This document shows positions 1 to 8,590 of a stretch of 64,000 bases of DNA, piece by piece. Origin of the DNA: JBGPLJ01 sp963826145. Its GTDB lineage: Bacteria; Pseudomonadota; Gammaproteobacteria; Steroidobacterales; Steroidobacteraceae. The notes under the pieces are model-generated. The model was not told the origin of the DNA. It saw only the letters and a list, made by a program, of their open reading frames with translations, and did no database searches. The position numbers and the translations under genes are program-made. The stretch lies in contig CAWGVW010000002.1 of assembly GCA_963826145.1 (NCBI GenBank), forward strand, positions 186,001 through 250,000. The letters are read 5' to 3'. Numbering within the stretch: the first letter of the stretch is position 1; each line of letters opens with the position of its first letter.

Positions 1-588
1 CACGATATTGAGGAAGTACGAAGGCGTCGACATGATGATCCGGGGCTCGAAATCCTGGATCAGCTGCACCTGCTTTTCCGTCTGGCCACCCGACATCGGA
101 ATGACCATGCAACCGAGACTCTCGGCACCGTAGTGACAGCCGAGTCCGCCGGTAAAGAGGCCATATCCGTAAGCGATGTGCACACGGTCACCGCACCGGG
201 CGCCGCCGGCGCGCATGGAACGGGCGACGACGCTGGCCCAGGTCGAGATGTCCTTCTTCGTGTAGCCGACGACCGTCGGCTTGCCGGTCGTGCCACTCGA
301 CGCGTGGACCCGGACCACTTCCTCGTCTGGCACGGCGAACATGCCGAATGGATAGTTCTCACGCAGATCCTGCTTGGTCGTGAAGGGGAACCTCGCCAGA
401 TCCTCAAGAGTTTTCACATCGTCCGGATGGACACCGGCTGCGTCGAACTTCTCGCGATAGTGACGGACATTCCTGTAGGCATGACGGAGCGACCACTTGA
501 GCCGATCCAATTGCAATGCCTGCAACTCGTCGCGGCTCGCCATTTCGATCGGTTCAAGATCCCCATGCCGCCGGTTTTGAAGTGTCAT
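1..588 (-). CDS. paaK: Phenylacetate-CoA ligase, N-terminal part (runs off the window)
   Basis: ATP-dependent activation of phenylacetate to phenylacetyl-CoA in the cytoplasm (adenylate-forming ANL superfamily). The minus strand is open from ATG at 588 to the window edge, 196 codons with no stop. The visible part has the family's early region (residues about 1-60, helical, LKWSLRHAYRNV) and the AMP-binding P-loop-like motif SSGTTGKPTVVGY near residue 95, then AYGYGLFTGG. The full protein should be about 430-440 aa, so a little over half is missing. The start lies 9 bp after the stop of the putative membrane subunit of the oxidoreductase upstream, so it is probably the last or a late gene of that operon. 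The neighbourhood suggests it feeds phenylacetyl-CoA to the adjacent molybdoenzyme (PadJ-like role). Confidence 0.9.
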   Translation of the reverse strand, partial: MTLQNRRHGDLEPIEMASRDELQALQLDRLKWSLRHAYRNVRHYREKFDAAGVHPDDVKTLEDLARFPFTTKQDLRENYPFGMFAVPDEEVVRVHASSGTTGKPTVVGYTKKDISTWASVVARSMRAGGARCGDRVHIAYGYGLFTGGLGCHYGAESLGCMVIPMSGGQTEKQVQLIQDFEPRIIMSTPSYFLNIV

Positions 589-597
589 GGGGTCAAC

Positions 598-1550
598 TCA
601 CTGCTGCGGATGATCGACAGGCGACCACCCTGGCTTGGTTCCGAGGTCGGCCGTACGGCGGTTACGCACCGGCAGGTGTTGCAACGCGAACCCCTGGGTG
701 TAGGCAGCACGTCTGACTATCGTGTATTTGAGAGCCCAGCCGCTGCCGACGGCGAGCAACCCGGCGACCGCCATCATTACTCTGGCACTGCTTGCCGTGG
801 CACCGATTGCCCCGGCGTCACCGCGTGTCGCAGCCCATGCGGTGAGAATGAGCGCCGCCGGAACCCCGTGGCCGATCGCCACAAAGGGAACATGGACCCA
901 TCGCAGGACATCGAGCGTGACTTGCGGCGCACCGTCGGCGCGCAAGCCACCGAGATACGCCCACCAGCAGATCATGCGCGCCAGCAGCAGAACCGCCAGC
1001 GCGGCAGACAGCGTGGGAGAGAACGTTGCCCGCGAGAAAGCCAGCCACATTGCCAGAATACCGGCGCCTTCCGTCAATCCGGTGGACATCATCACGGGTA
1101 GACAGCGCGGATGCCGCCAGGCTGGAATTCCCTTGTTGGAGGTCAGCATGCGCGCCTGACAGTAGAGGAAAGACGGCGCCGGCGAAGCCGGCGAGCCAGA
1201 TCAGCGCGCGTTGATTGCTCGCAGAGCGCGAGCGCGCCAGTGATGAAGAGCATGGCCGCGACAGTTGCCTCCCGTGCCATCCATGAAGAGCTCAAGTGAC
1301 GAAAGACCTTGAGCGCGCGCCACGGACGCCCGATCTCGAACCACACGCTGAGTAATCCGCTGGCCACCAGCACGAGAGCGATGCCGATCGGCACACGCAC
1401 GTCCACCACACCGAAGGTCGCCCATGCGGCGGCGAAGAGCAGGCCTCCACCCGCGCCGCCGGTGATGAAATTGGTGGCCGCGCGCCAATCCCAGTTGCGC
1501 TGCTGCTTTGGCGCGAACAATGCCGAGGCACTGACAGGGACGCGTTTCAT
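598..1550 (-). CDS. padD: Membrane-anchor subunit of a molybdopterin oxidoreductase (DmsC/NrfD-like, PadD candidate), frameshifted
   Basis: Quinone-interacting integral membrane subunit of a DMSO-reductase-family complex. The N-terminal half (ATG 1550 to about 1200) carries the NFITGGAGGG segment and transmembrane helices; the C-terminal half (about 1170 to 598) continues with ARMLTSNKGIPAWR and more helices. The halves lie in different frames, with the bridging segment LIWLAGFAGAVF in the third frame, so two one-base indels around 1165-1205 split the gene; one looks like an extra T (GTCTTTCC where GTCTTCC is expected). Joined length is about 315 aa. The start overlaps the Fe-S subunit stop by 4 bp (ATGA), showing translational coupling. 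DmsC-like identity is fairly clear; the Pad assignment is inference from the neighbours. Confidence 0.7.
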
Positions 1551-2194
1551 GCCTGGTCCCAGATGTAGTACACGCCTGGCTCGGTACCGAGCTCTTCGTG
1601 CATGCGAAAATGCTGTGTGCTCGCAAGAGTCCGGCTGACATTGCTCCTGGGATCCTCGATGTCACCGAACTGCAAGGCGTCGGCAATACAGGAATTCACG
1701 CAAGCGGGTGTGACTTCGGGATCCCGCCCCGGCGTTTTTCCGGTGACTGCCGCCTCGTCAATGCGATCCTTGCAGAAGTTGCACTTCATCGACACCGCGA
1801 TGCGGCCGGGATCGAAGCGCACCGCCTCCGAGGCGATCGGGTCATCACCGTAGGCGAAGTGCGGCTCGCGCACAATCGAACGCGCGTCATACGGGCAGGC
1901 CATGACACAGTTGGCGCAGCCGATACAGATGTCCTGATCGATGGTGACCAACCCGTCTGCGCGCTTTCTGGTCGCGGTCGTCGGGCAAACCTCTTCGCAC
2001 GGCGGATTCGCGCATTGCATGCACGCCACGGGCACGAACGTCCTGCGCACATTCGGATACTCGCCGACTTCGACGTCGAGCACTCGGCGCCACTGCACGC
2101 CGGGGGGCGTTGCATTGGTCTGCTTGCAGGCCGCCGCGCAGGTCTGGCAACCGACGCAGCGGCGCAGGTCGATGACCATGACGTAGCGCGTCAT
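1547..2194 (-). CDS. padC: 4Fe-4S ferredoxin subunit of a molybdopterin oxidoreductase (DmsB-like, PadC candidate)
   Basis: Electron-transfer subunit, 215 aa, the usual DmsB/NrfC size. Four cysteine clusters are visible in order: CVGCQTCAAAC (about 14-24), CMQCANPPCEEVCP (about 58-71), CIGCANCVMACP (about 90-101) and CNFCKDR with a later CVNSC, enough for several [4Fe-4S] centres. It passes electrons between the molybdenum subunit encoded upstream and the membrane anchor encoded downstream. Both junctions overlap by 4 bp (2191-2194 and 1547-1550), so the three subunits form one translationally coupled operon. No signal peptide is seen, so the complex probably faces the cytoplasm unless it is exported with a Tat-bearing partner, and the catalytic subunit shows none either. 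Confidence 0.88.
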   Translation of the reverse strand: MTRYVMVIDLRRCVGCQTCAAACKQTNATPPGVQWRRVLDVEVGEYPNVRRTFVPVACMQCANPPCEEVCPTTATRKRADGLVTIDQDICIGCANCVMACPYDARSIVREPHFAYGDDPIASEAVRFDPGRIAVSMKCNFCKDRIDEAAVTGKTPGRDPEVTPACVNSCIADALQFGDIEDPRSNVSRTLASTQHFRMHEELGTEPGVYYIWDQA

Positions 2195-4941
2195 GCGACA
2201 CTCTCGGCGACGCGACGCAGCGCCACACGCACGAGGTCCGCCCCAGAACCCGTGGCGTCGATCAGATCCATCGTCATCGGCGCGATGGTATTGAGGCTCG
2301 GCATGTCGAGATCCCTGGCGTACGGCGTCGCCCAGTGATCGAATTGCCCGAGGATGACCAGCGTGTCCGGCCGTACGCCTTGCGCGAGCGCCGCCTTGCC
2401 GTACGTCACACCGATCTGCGAGCGAATCTCCACCCGATCGCCTTCGGCGATGCCGTGGATCCCGGCGGTCGCCGTGTTCATGATCACGCCGGTGCTGCCA
2501 CGAACGCTCTGCGACACTTCGCGCATCAATTGGATCCCGACATTGCCACCGGCGTGGTACTGCATGCTCTTGCTGGTCAGCAGCCAGAACGGGAAGTCCT
2601 CGAGTTTCGCGCCGGCTTTAACGAGCGCCCGCTCCCAGCGCGCTGCCGCGTCGTGCCACTGCGGCAACGCCGAGTATTCGGACAGCTGCTCATCCCACCA
2701 CGCCATACCGTGTTCGTGCAGCCGGTTGCCCAGTTCCCGGCCAATTCGCAGGAGGCGCTCCTGATAGGGCATCTCGTAACGCAATCCATGCTTTTGCATG
2801 GTGGGCGTCAGATACCACTCGAGCCGTGACATCGGGACTACGAAGAACCCATGCTCTTTGAACCAGGCGAGGTCGTGCGTCTCCTTGCCGCCAGACAGTT
2901 CCGTGGTGGCAGCCCGGCAAACGGCGTCCCAGATTTCCTCCGGCGCATGCTCCCGGTCGGGATCGAGACTGAAGTCGTAGCCGTTGCCTTTGAGCGGCGC
3001 AACACCTGCGGTGCCCCGGTTGAGCGCGGCGTTGTATTGCTTGAGAAGCCCCGTGCGTTTTGCGATCTCGGTGCTGATCCAGGTGAAGTCGCGCGTCTCA
3101 CCCTGCGCCGCAACGGCTGACTGACGCAGCGCGGCTCCGCGGTAATCCCAGAACTGCTCCATGGATCTGGAGGTGTCGACGCGAATCACTTGCGTCGATT
3201 CGAGGTCCGTTGCCTCCGGCAGCAGCAGGTCCGCCATGAAATTGGTTTCATCGACCGTGTAGGCGAACGCGACGGTGAACGGGAGCGTCGCGATGGTCGC
3301 GACCATGGTGGGCGAGTCCCAAAAGGAGATCGCGGGATTCGCGCGATAGACGAACCAGACATCCGGCATCGTCGGTGTCGGAATGTGCGATTCGACCGGA
3401 AGCTCGCGTTGAAACATCCACGCAAGCGGCGTTGGCCCGAGCGCCTGACTCCAGGCCGAATTGCCGACGATCGGCACGAGCGTCTTGTGGGCATTGCGGC
3501 TGGTCGGTTGCGCCGCCCAGTGCGCCTTGTCGGTCGGGTTGAAATGCTGCGATAGAAAGCCGTCTTCTCCGGGCTGAACGCTGAGGTGACGGTTGTTCTG
3601 CGGACGGTTGATCCGCACCATCGTTCCGACGATGCCGCCGGGCACTTCAAGCGCACCGACGAGGACCGCAAGAAGCGTCCGCGCCCAGCAGCATTCATAG
3701 GCGCCCCAACCGTTGTTGACCGATTTGCCGAGCGTCACGGCGACTGGCCGCAATGGCAGTCGCCGACCGTCGATCTCGATGGTCTCGCCGATGCAGGCGC
3801 TCGCCAGATATTCGTTCGCAATGCGACGGGTCGTCGCAGCCGGAATGTCGCAGATCTTTTCCGCCCACTCGGGCGAATACGGATCCATGTGCGCGATGAG
3901 CTTGGCGAACGCCGTCTCACCCTCCACCTCACCGAGCTGGCGGCGCACATCGTCGGCATCGATGGTGATTGCGCCGCTCACGCGGTAGCGGCCCATAAGT
4001 GCCGGTACGGCGCCCGCGGTATCGAAGGGCACGGCGCTCCCCGTCGATTGATCCCGGATCAATGGCTTCCCGCTCGTGGCGTCGCGCAGATACAGACCAT
4101 CCGGTCCAACCAGGTAGGGCGAAGACGTGCGATCGCGCAGGAACGGCACATCGAGCGCACTCAAGTCGTGCTCCCGCAGCAGCACGTGCAGCAGCGCAAA
4201 CATGAACGCGGAATCCGTCTTCGGGCGGATCGGCAGCCACTCAGTGGAACAGGCGCCGGTCGCCGACAGATGGGGCTCCACCTGCACTCGCTTGCAGCCG
4301 CGCACGCGCGCGTCGGCGTGACGAATCACTGCGCAGGGTCCACCCGTGACGTCGGTATTGGCGCCGATTGAAATGATGTAACGCGCGAGCGGCGTGTCCG
4401 CAGCGACGGTAAACGCGCGATGCCAGAACTCGCCGTACAAGTGCTCGGAGTGGACGCACTTGACGCCCTGCCCGGAGCCGAAGCTGAAATCGACTGTACC
4501 CCACGCGGAGAGGAAAGCAGGAAACGTACCCATGTAGTTGGCCGGTGTACCACCGTGACCCAAGGTCACAGCCACTCGGGGCAGCCCCGCCTCGTCGAGC
4601 ACACCTTTCGCGCGCACCGCGATCAGTTTTTCCGCCAGCAGGTCGAGCGCCTCATCCCAGGAGATCGGCACAAACCCCGGATCTTCGTTGCGTCCCTTCT
4701 TTGGATTGCTGCGCTTCATCGGCGACAGCACGCGATGCGGGTTGTAGGTCTTCTGCACCAGACCATAGGCCTTCACGCACACTTTGCCGTGCGCCGGGTG
4801 TACGTCGGCTGCCGCGAAATTGGGCTCGACTTCGGTGGCCACGCCGTCGACCACCTTGACGGTCATGAAATCGGGACCGGAGACGCAGTTGTAGCAAAAC
4901 GTGGCGAAATGCTTGACCGATTGCGACTTGGCAGGCTCCAT
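2191..4941 (-). CDS. padB: Molybdopterin oxidoreductase catalytic subunit, candidate phenylacetyl-CoA:acceptor oxidoreductase
   Basis: DMSO-reductase-family catalytic subunit, 916 aa from ATG 4941. The N-terminal domain has C16-x2-C19 (CYNCVSGPD) and C55 (KVCVKAYG) for an Fe-S cluster, with Asp24 near where a further ligand would be expected. The central region has molybdopterin-guanine-dinucleotide motifs (GHGGTPANYMG, SIGANTDVTGG, FVYRANPA), and the last 130 residues form the dinucleotide-binding domain (HAGGNVGIQLMREVSQS). An open frame extends to 5121 but that stretch is Arg-rich and lacks domain signal, so the internal start is preferred. Operon partners are the Fe-S and membrane subunits and a phenylacetate-CoA ligase, which matches the known PadBCD system oxidising phenylacetyl-CoA toward phenylglyoxylate. 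Substrate is inference; the family is secure. Confidence 0.72.
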   Translation of the reverse strand: MEPAKSQSVKHFATFCYNCVSGPDFMTVKVVDGVATEVEPNFAAADVHPAHGKVCVKAYGLVQKTYNPHRVLSPMKRSNPKKGRNEDPGFVPISWDEALDLLAEKLIAVRAKGVLDEAGLPRVAVTLGHGGTPANYMGTFPAFLSAWGTVDFSFGSGQGVKCVHSEHLYGEFWHRAFTVAADTPLARYIISIGANTDVTGGPCAVIRHADARVRGCKRVQVEPHLSATGACSTEWLPIRPKTDSAFMFALLHVLLREHDLSALDVPFLRDRTSSPYLVGPDGLYLRDATSGKPLIRDQSTGSAVPFDTAGAVPALMGRYRVSGAITIDADDVRRQLGEVEGETAFAKLIAHMDPYSPEWAEKICDIPAATTRRIANEYLASACIGETIEIDGRRLPLRPVAVTLGKSVNNGWGAYECCWARTLLAVLVGALEVPGGIVGTMVRINRPQNNRHLSVQPGEDGFLSQHFNPTDKAHWAAQPTSRNAHKTLVPIVGNSAWSQALGPTPLAWMFQRELPVESHIPTPTMPDVWFVYRANPAISFWDSPTMVATIATLPFTVAFAYTVDETNFMADLLLPEATDLESTQVIRVDTSRSMEQFWDYRGAALRQSAVAAQGETRDFTWISTEIAKRTGLLKQYNAALNRGTAGVAPLKGNGYDFSLDPDREHAPEEIWDAVCRAATTELSGGKETHDLAWFKEHGFFVVPMSRLEWYLTPTMQKHGLRYEMPYQERLLRIGRELGNRLHEHGMAWWDEQLSEYSALPQWHDAAARWERALVKAGAKLEDFPFWLLTSKSMQYHAGGNVGIQLMREVSQSVRGSTGVIMNTATAGIHGIAEGDRVEIRSQIGVTYGKAALAQGVRPDTLVILGQFDHWATPYARDLDMPSLNTIAPMTMDLIDATGSGADLVRVALRRVAESVA

Positions 4942-5256
4942 CGTCAGGCCCGCCCTGCGGTCCAAGCGACGGCACGTACGCCAGCGGCAACGCCCAGAAT
5001 GAATCTCAGGCTTTCGCCGATGTCGGCGTGGATGCGGATCTCGTACATCTGCAATCCATCCTTCATGTTTCCAGTCAGTAGGGACCGGGGACCCCATGGT
5101 CGGCAATACGTAGAAGTACATTCACGGACTAGCGTGGACCGAGCGGACGAGCACGTGTCCTGCGAGACCATTGGGGAACTCAACGCGCAAATGATTCGCA
5201 TTGCGCGCGCGGCGTCGAGGTGAAGCTCGTCTAGTTGGGGGGGAGGCGCTGTCGCT
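4942..5256. other. Intergenic region upstream of the molybdoenzyme operon
   Basis: This 315-bp interval separates the molybdoenzyme start (4941) from the end of the PAS-GGDEF gene (5257). Apart from the 34-codon ORF at 4944-5048 it holds no convincing gene. It should contain the operon promoter. I looked for an FNR/Anr-type TTGAT-N4-ATCAA site, expected if the pathway is anaerobic, and found no good match. Confidence 0.4.
4944..5048 (-). CDS. Possible small leader ORF before the molybdoenzyme operon
   Basis: A 34-codon ORF (ATG 5048, TGA 4944-4946) begins MYEIRIHADIG and ends 2 bp before the ATG of the catalytic subunit, the tight spacing seen elsewhere in this operon. The C-terminal half is Ala/Val/Gly-rich and could form one hydrophobic helix. 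I do not recognise it. It may be a real small subunit or leader peptide, or only open sequence in the operon's 5' region. Confidence 0.25.
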   Translation of the reverse strand: MYEIRIHADIGESLRFILGVAAGVRAVAWTAGRA

Positions 5257-6225
5257 TTAGTTGGTCGCGCCCGTCTTGAGATCGGCTTCCTCCGGGCGAC
5301 GCAATGCGAGGTCCTGCCGCTCGACCGCGTGCATCTGCATGCCCGGCCTGAAGAACTGGTAGTTGTTGGGTCCCCGGTGCTTGGCACGGTACATCGCAAC
5401 ATCCGCATTCTTAAGCAGCGTCTCTGTCTCGGTCCCGTCGTCGGGATACGTGGCTATGCCGATGCTCGCCGTCAGGCGCAGATCGAGTTGCTGAATTCGG
5501 TGGGGCCGCTCGAGCATCACGAGCATCTTGGCCGCGAGGACGGCCGCATCCTTTGCGCGCTCCAGTTCCGATAGCAGGACCACGAATTCGTCGCCACCCT
5601 GCCGGCTGACCGTGTCCGAGCTGCGCACGCAAGCCAGCAATCGCTGCGCAACAGATTGCAGCAGGCGGTCACCGACGGCGTGACCCAGGGAATCGTTTAT
5701 TCGCTTGAAGTCATCGAGGTCGAGAAAAAGCAAAGCCAGCTCTTTTCCGTGACGCTGGGCGAGCGCCATCGCCTGGTTCAGCCGGTCGTTCAACAAGGCC
5801 CGGTTCGGTAAGGCGGTGAGGCCGTCATGTTGCGCGAGATAGGACGTTTTGAGCGACTGTGCCCGGGCGGTGGTCACGTCGCGGAAGACAACGACTGCGC
5901 CGCTGACCCGCCCGCGGTGGCTGTAGATGGGCGAGGCGCAATCATCGATAGCGACTTCGCCTCCATCGCGGCGAATCAAGACGCAGTTCGGAGCCAGGTG
6001 GACAACCTTGTTTTGCAGAATCGCAATGGCCAGCGGATTCGGCACGGCGGCGCGAGTGCTGGCATCGATGACGCGGAACACTTCCTCGAGCGGATGACCG
6101 GCAGCCTCCGCCTGCGACCAGCCCGTTATGCTTTCCGCGACTGCATTGAGATAGGTCACTCGGCCAGCCACGTCGGTGCTCATGACCGCATCGCCAATCG
6201 AGTTCAGTATGTTGCGAGATAACAC
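5257..6225 (-). CDS. PAS-GGDEF diguanylate cyclase
   Basis: Makes the second messenger c-di-GMP from two GTP. It starts at GTG 6225 behind a GGGA-type ribosome site and is 322 aa. Residues about 1-115 form a PAS domain (ITGWSQAEAAGHPLEEVF; PIYSHRGRVSGAVVVFRDVT), followed by a GGDEF domain at about 130-300 with an intact GGDEF motif at 210-214. An RSSD inhibitory I-site at 201-204 sits exactly five residues before it, so product inhibition is expected. No transmembrane segment is seen, so it is a cytoplasmic sensor with unknown ligand. After the GGDEF domain the tail (ERQDLALRRPEE) resembles the linker that normally leads into an EAL domain but ends after about 25 residues, so an ancestral EAL domain may have been lost. 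Confidence 0.88.
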   Translation of the reverse strand: MLSRNILNSIGDAVMSTDVAGRVTYLNAVAESITGWSQAEAAGHPLEEVFRVIDASTRAAVPNPLAIAILQNKVVHLAPNCVLIRRDGGEVAIDDCASPIYSHRGRVSGAVVVFRDVTTARAQSLKTSYLAQHDGLTALPNRALLNDRLNQAMALAQRHGKELALLFLDLDDFKRINDSLGHAVGDRLLQSVAQRLLACVRSSDTVSRQGGDEFVVLLSELERAKDAAVLAAKMLVMLERPHRIQQLDLRLTASIGIATYPDDGTETETLLKNADVAMYRAKHRGPNNYQFFRPGMQMHAVERQDLALRRPEEADLKTGATN

Positions 6226-6330
6226 GGCCGTCCCTTCGACTGAAGGTGTTTCCAGTGTTATTCAACCGTCCCACCCGTCCAGTCGTCTGTACGAAAGCGC
6301 ACGCAAGGTTGGCCGCGTGCAGTGCACCAA

Positions 6331-6966
6331 CTAGAGCAGGCCGTCCAAGGTTTCCAGATCGTTGATCATGCGCCAGCGACCGCCGCCGCTCTCGACCTTG
6401 GCTCGCCAGGCTTCCACGCGAGCCAGGTACTCGCGCGGATCGTAATTGTCGGAGCGGAGCTTCGTTACATTGAGCGCTATAACGTCGAAGCCCTTCAGGT
6501 CGAGCGGGACGTTGCGCACATAGCCCTTGGCAAGGTCTTCCTTGAGGTCGGAGAAGATCAGGATCTCCTTGCGGCCCGAGCCCTTCTCGTTGAGAAATTC
6601 GATCGCCTGCAGCAGCCCGCCGGTGATATCGGTGTACGAGGAAGCCTTGGTCTGTTCGACAGCGCTCTTGATGCGCTCGGCAAACAGGCGCTTCTGCCGG
6701 TTCGCGGCACTCGGCCGATCGTCGAACGTCGCCTTGGCGACGATGTCCTTTTCGCTGAAGCTACCCGTATCGATGCGCGCCACCGCCAGCGAGTCCGCAG
6801 GCTCGAGTCGCGACAGCATGTAGAGAACGATCTGTTCTGCCTTCTTGATCTCGCCGCTGTAGGTGCCTGATGTATCGAGCAGCAGATACACCCCTTTGTT
6901 GGTTTGCGCGGCAGGACCACAGCCGGCGAGAACGATGACCGCCGCCAGCACGATTCGGTAGTTCAT
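6331..6966 (-). CDS. von Willebrand factor A lipoprotein
   Basis: A 211-aa lipoprotein starting at ATG 6966: a short hydrophobic leader ends in the lipobox LAGC (Cys about 15), and the mature protein is one vWA domain. The metal-ion-dependent adhesion site is DTSGT near residue 31, with further acidic clusters at SYTDITGGLL and FSDLKEDLAKG. It should be tethered to a membrane and bind a divalent cation and a protein partner. Its ATG overlaps the stop of the upstream membrane protein gene (6963-6966), so the two are translationally coupled and probably act together. The partner is unknown. A longer open frame to 7038 is rejected because it would bury the lipoprotein signal. Confidence 0.72.
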   Translation of the reverse strand: MNYRIVLAAVIVLAGCGPAAQTNKGVYLLLDTSGTYSGEIKKAEQIVLYMLSRLEPADSLAVARIDTGSFSEKDIVAKATFDDRPSAANRQKRLFAERIKSAVEQTKASSYTDITGGLLQAIEFLNEKGSGRKEILIFSDLKEDLAKGYVRNVPLDLKGFDVIALNVTKLRSDNYDPREYLARVEAWRAKVESGGGRWRMINDLETLDGLL

Positions 6967-8384
6967 AGCGGCGACTCCCGCAACTCGTGCTCGTCGGCCG
7001 CCGGCTCGGCATGCGCGGAGTGCCGGGCCTCGATCCACAGCGGGAGGAAGATCGGCAGATCGTACAGACGCTCCGCCAGCATCCCGAGCTGTCGAAACCC
7101 GCTCCCGAGCACGCGCAGGACCAGCGCGAAGGCGCGCAGGAGCGCAACTCCCATGAGTCCGAGGACGGTGCGCAGCGAATGCACGAAGGTCTCGAGCGGT
7201 ATCGCGACGAACACCAGCGCGAACGGCAGCACGAACCCCATGCCCATCTGCGCCGCCGTCGTGATCCAGAGGTATTGGCTCTGAAGCTCTCCTGCACCTT
7301 CGCCCCTGAGCAAGGCGCCGGTCGCAAGCTCGTCCTGTAGCAGCACCTCGCGCATATAGGCGAGCCCTGCTTCAACGCTCGCGAGCAGCAGCAGAATCGA
7401 GAAGGTGATCCAGATCATGCGCACGCGCATCTTGTCCGGCAGGGCTCCGATGACGGGAAAGAGCCGCGTGATCCGCAGCGATTCCATGAGGAAGAGGCCC
7501 ATCGAGATTTCGACCATGATGATCACGAGCGCCGCGATATCGGCGGTGCGAAATCCGCCGATGAAGTGCGTTCCACCGACCATCTCGGCCATCGGGCGCG
7601 CTATCAGCGAAAAGTTGATCGCCGCGCCGCCGATGGCGACCAGCATCACGAGCAGGGAGACGAAGAACTGCACGACGGACGAGGACTGCAGGATCGAGAC
7701 CGCGCGGTCCTGGCCGCGCACGATGTCCTCGTACTCCTGCATGTGCCGGTCGATGGTCACCGAGCGCGCGAGCAGACTCTCGATCACCTTGTTCACTCGA
7801 CCGAGTGTCTCCTGGATGCCGCGCCATTCGGGCATCATCTGGCGGAGAAAACCGTGTCGCTCGGCGCTCGCCTTGCGGTAGACCTGCATCGCCTCGCCGT
7901 GAGCCTTGACCATCGACTTGTGAATGTCGGCGAGCACGTCGGCGGCCCCGTTCTTCGCATCGATCTTCGCGACCGCCTCCACCGCGCGCACCCAGGCGGG
8001 CGGCTCGGGCGGCACCTCCACGGACTTCTGGTGATCCTCCTCGATGTGCAGGATCGATTCGCTGAGTGCCCGGTGCAGGGCCGGATAGTTGGTCAGGTCC
8101 TTACGCGTAGTTTCAGCGACGCGCACGAACTCGCGCTCGACGATGCGCTCCTTCGCTTCGCGTCCGGCCGCGAGCAGCACGTCGCGATTGCGTGCGGCGA
8201 GGCGCAGCTCGGCATGCGCGACGGAATGCGCGCTGAGACGCAGGCCCCGCGCGATGGCATCGGTTGCAACGTGGATCGCGCGATGGGCGGTGCGTCGTGC
8301 CAGATACAGCACGGCGGCAAGAGCTACGAACCATAGCAGCGCCGAGACGGCGGGCCACGGCGTTATGGACAGGATGTGATCCAT
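6963..8384 (-). CDS. Large membrane protein with a cytoplasmic helical domain, partner of the vWA lipoprotein
   Basis: I do not recognise this 473-aa protein. It has an N-terminal transmembrane helix (residues about 10-28), a long charged, mostly helical stretch to about 235 (probable coiled coil, rich in Glu, Arg, Ala), then about five to six transmembrane helices between about 240 and 430, and a charged tail. The layout of a helical domain followed by a membrane bundle resembles MotA/ExbB-type or mechanosensing proteins only in outline; no diagnostic motif was found. Coupling by a 4-bp overlap to a vWA lipoprotein suggests a two-component envelope machine in which the lipoprotein is the metal-dependent binding partner. 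Confidence 0.55.
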   Translation of the reverse strand: MDHILSITPWPAVSALLWFVALAAVLYLARRTAHRAIHVATDAIARGLRLSAHSVAHAELRLAARNRDVLLAAGREAKERIVEREFVRVAETTRKDLTNYPALHRALSESILHIEEDHQKSVEVPPEPPAWVRAVEAVAKIDAKNGAADVLADIHKSMVKAHGEAMQVYRKASAERHGFLRQMMPEWRGIQETLGRVNKVIESLLARSVTIDRHMQEYEDIVRGQDRAVSILQSSSVVQFFVSLLVMLVAIGGAAINFSLIARPMAEMVGGTHFIGGFRTADIAALVIIMVEISMGLFLMESLRITRLFPVIGALPDKMRVRMIWITFSILLLLASVEAGLAYMREVLLQDELATGALLRGEGAGELQSQYLWITTAAQMGMGFVLPFALVFVAIPLETFVHSLRTVLGLMGVALLRAFALVLRVLGSGFRQLGMLAERLYDLPIFLPLWIEARHSAHAEPAADEHELRESPL

Positions 8385-8590
8385 GCTGGCAACCCCGCTG
8401 TCATAGGAAATCCTTTAGACCGGTAGCTTTGCGACCCTCCCTTTCGAGAGGTGTGCCTTTTTCAGTCGCGCGCAGCGTGGCCCCAAGCGATTGCAGTGTC
8501 AACGCTGCGACGCGCGGCGGTGTTATGTCACCACGCGGGCGCGGCAAGTACGTATTGGCGGGACCGGGCGCTTCTATTAAATAGCTCCTC

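Noticed and set aside
2335..4371. Several plus-strand ORFs opposite the molybdoenzyme gene
   Set aside because: Arg/His-rich shadow frames with no family motif, fully inside padB.
8491..8502. TTGCAGTGTCAA upstream of hemN as an FNR/Anr site
   Set aside because: Arms are too short and spacing does not match TTGAT-N4-ATCAA; likely chance.
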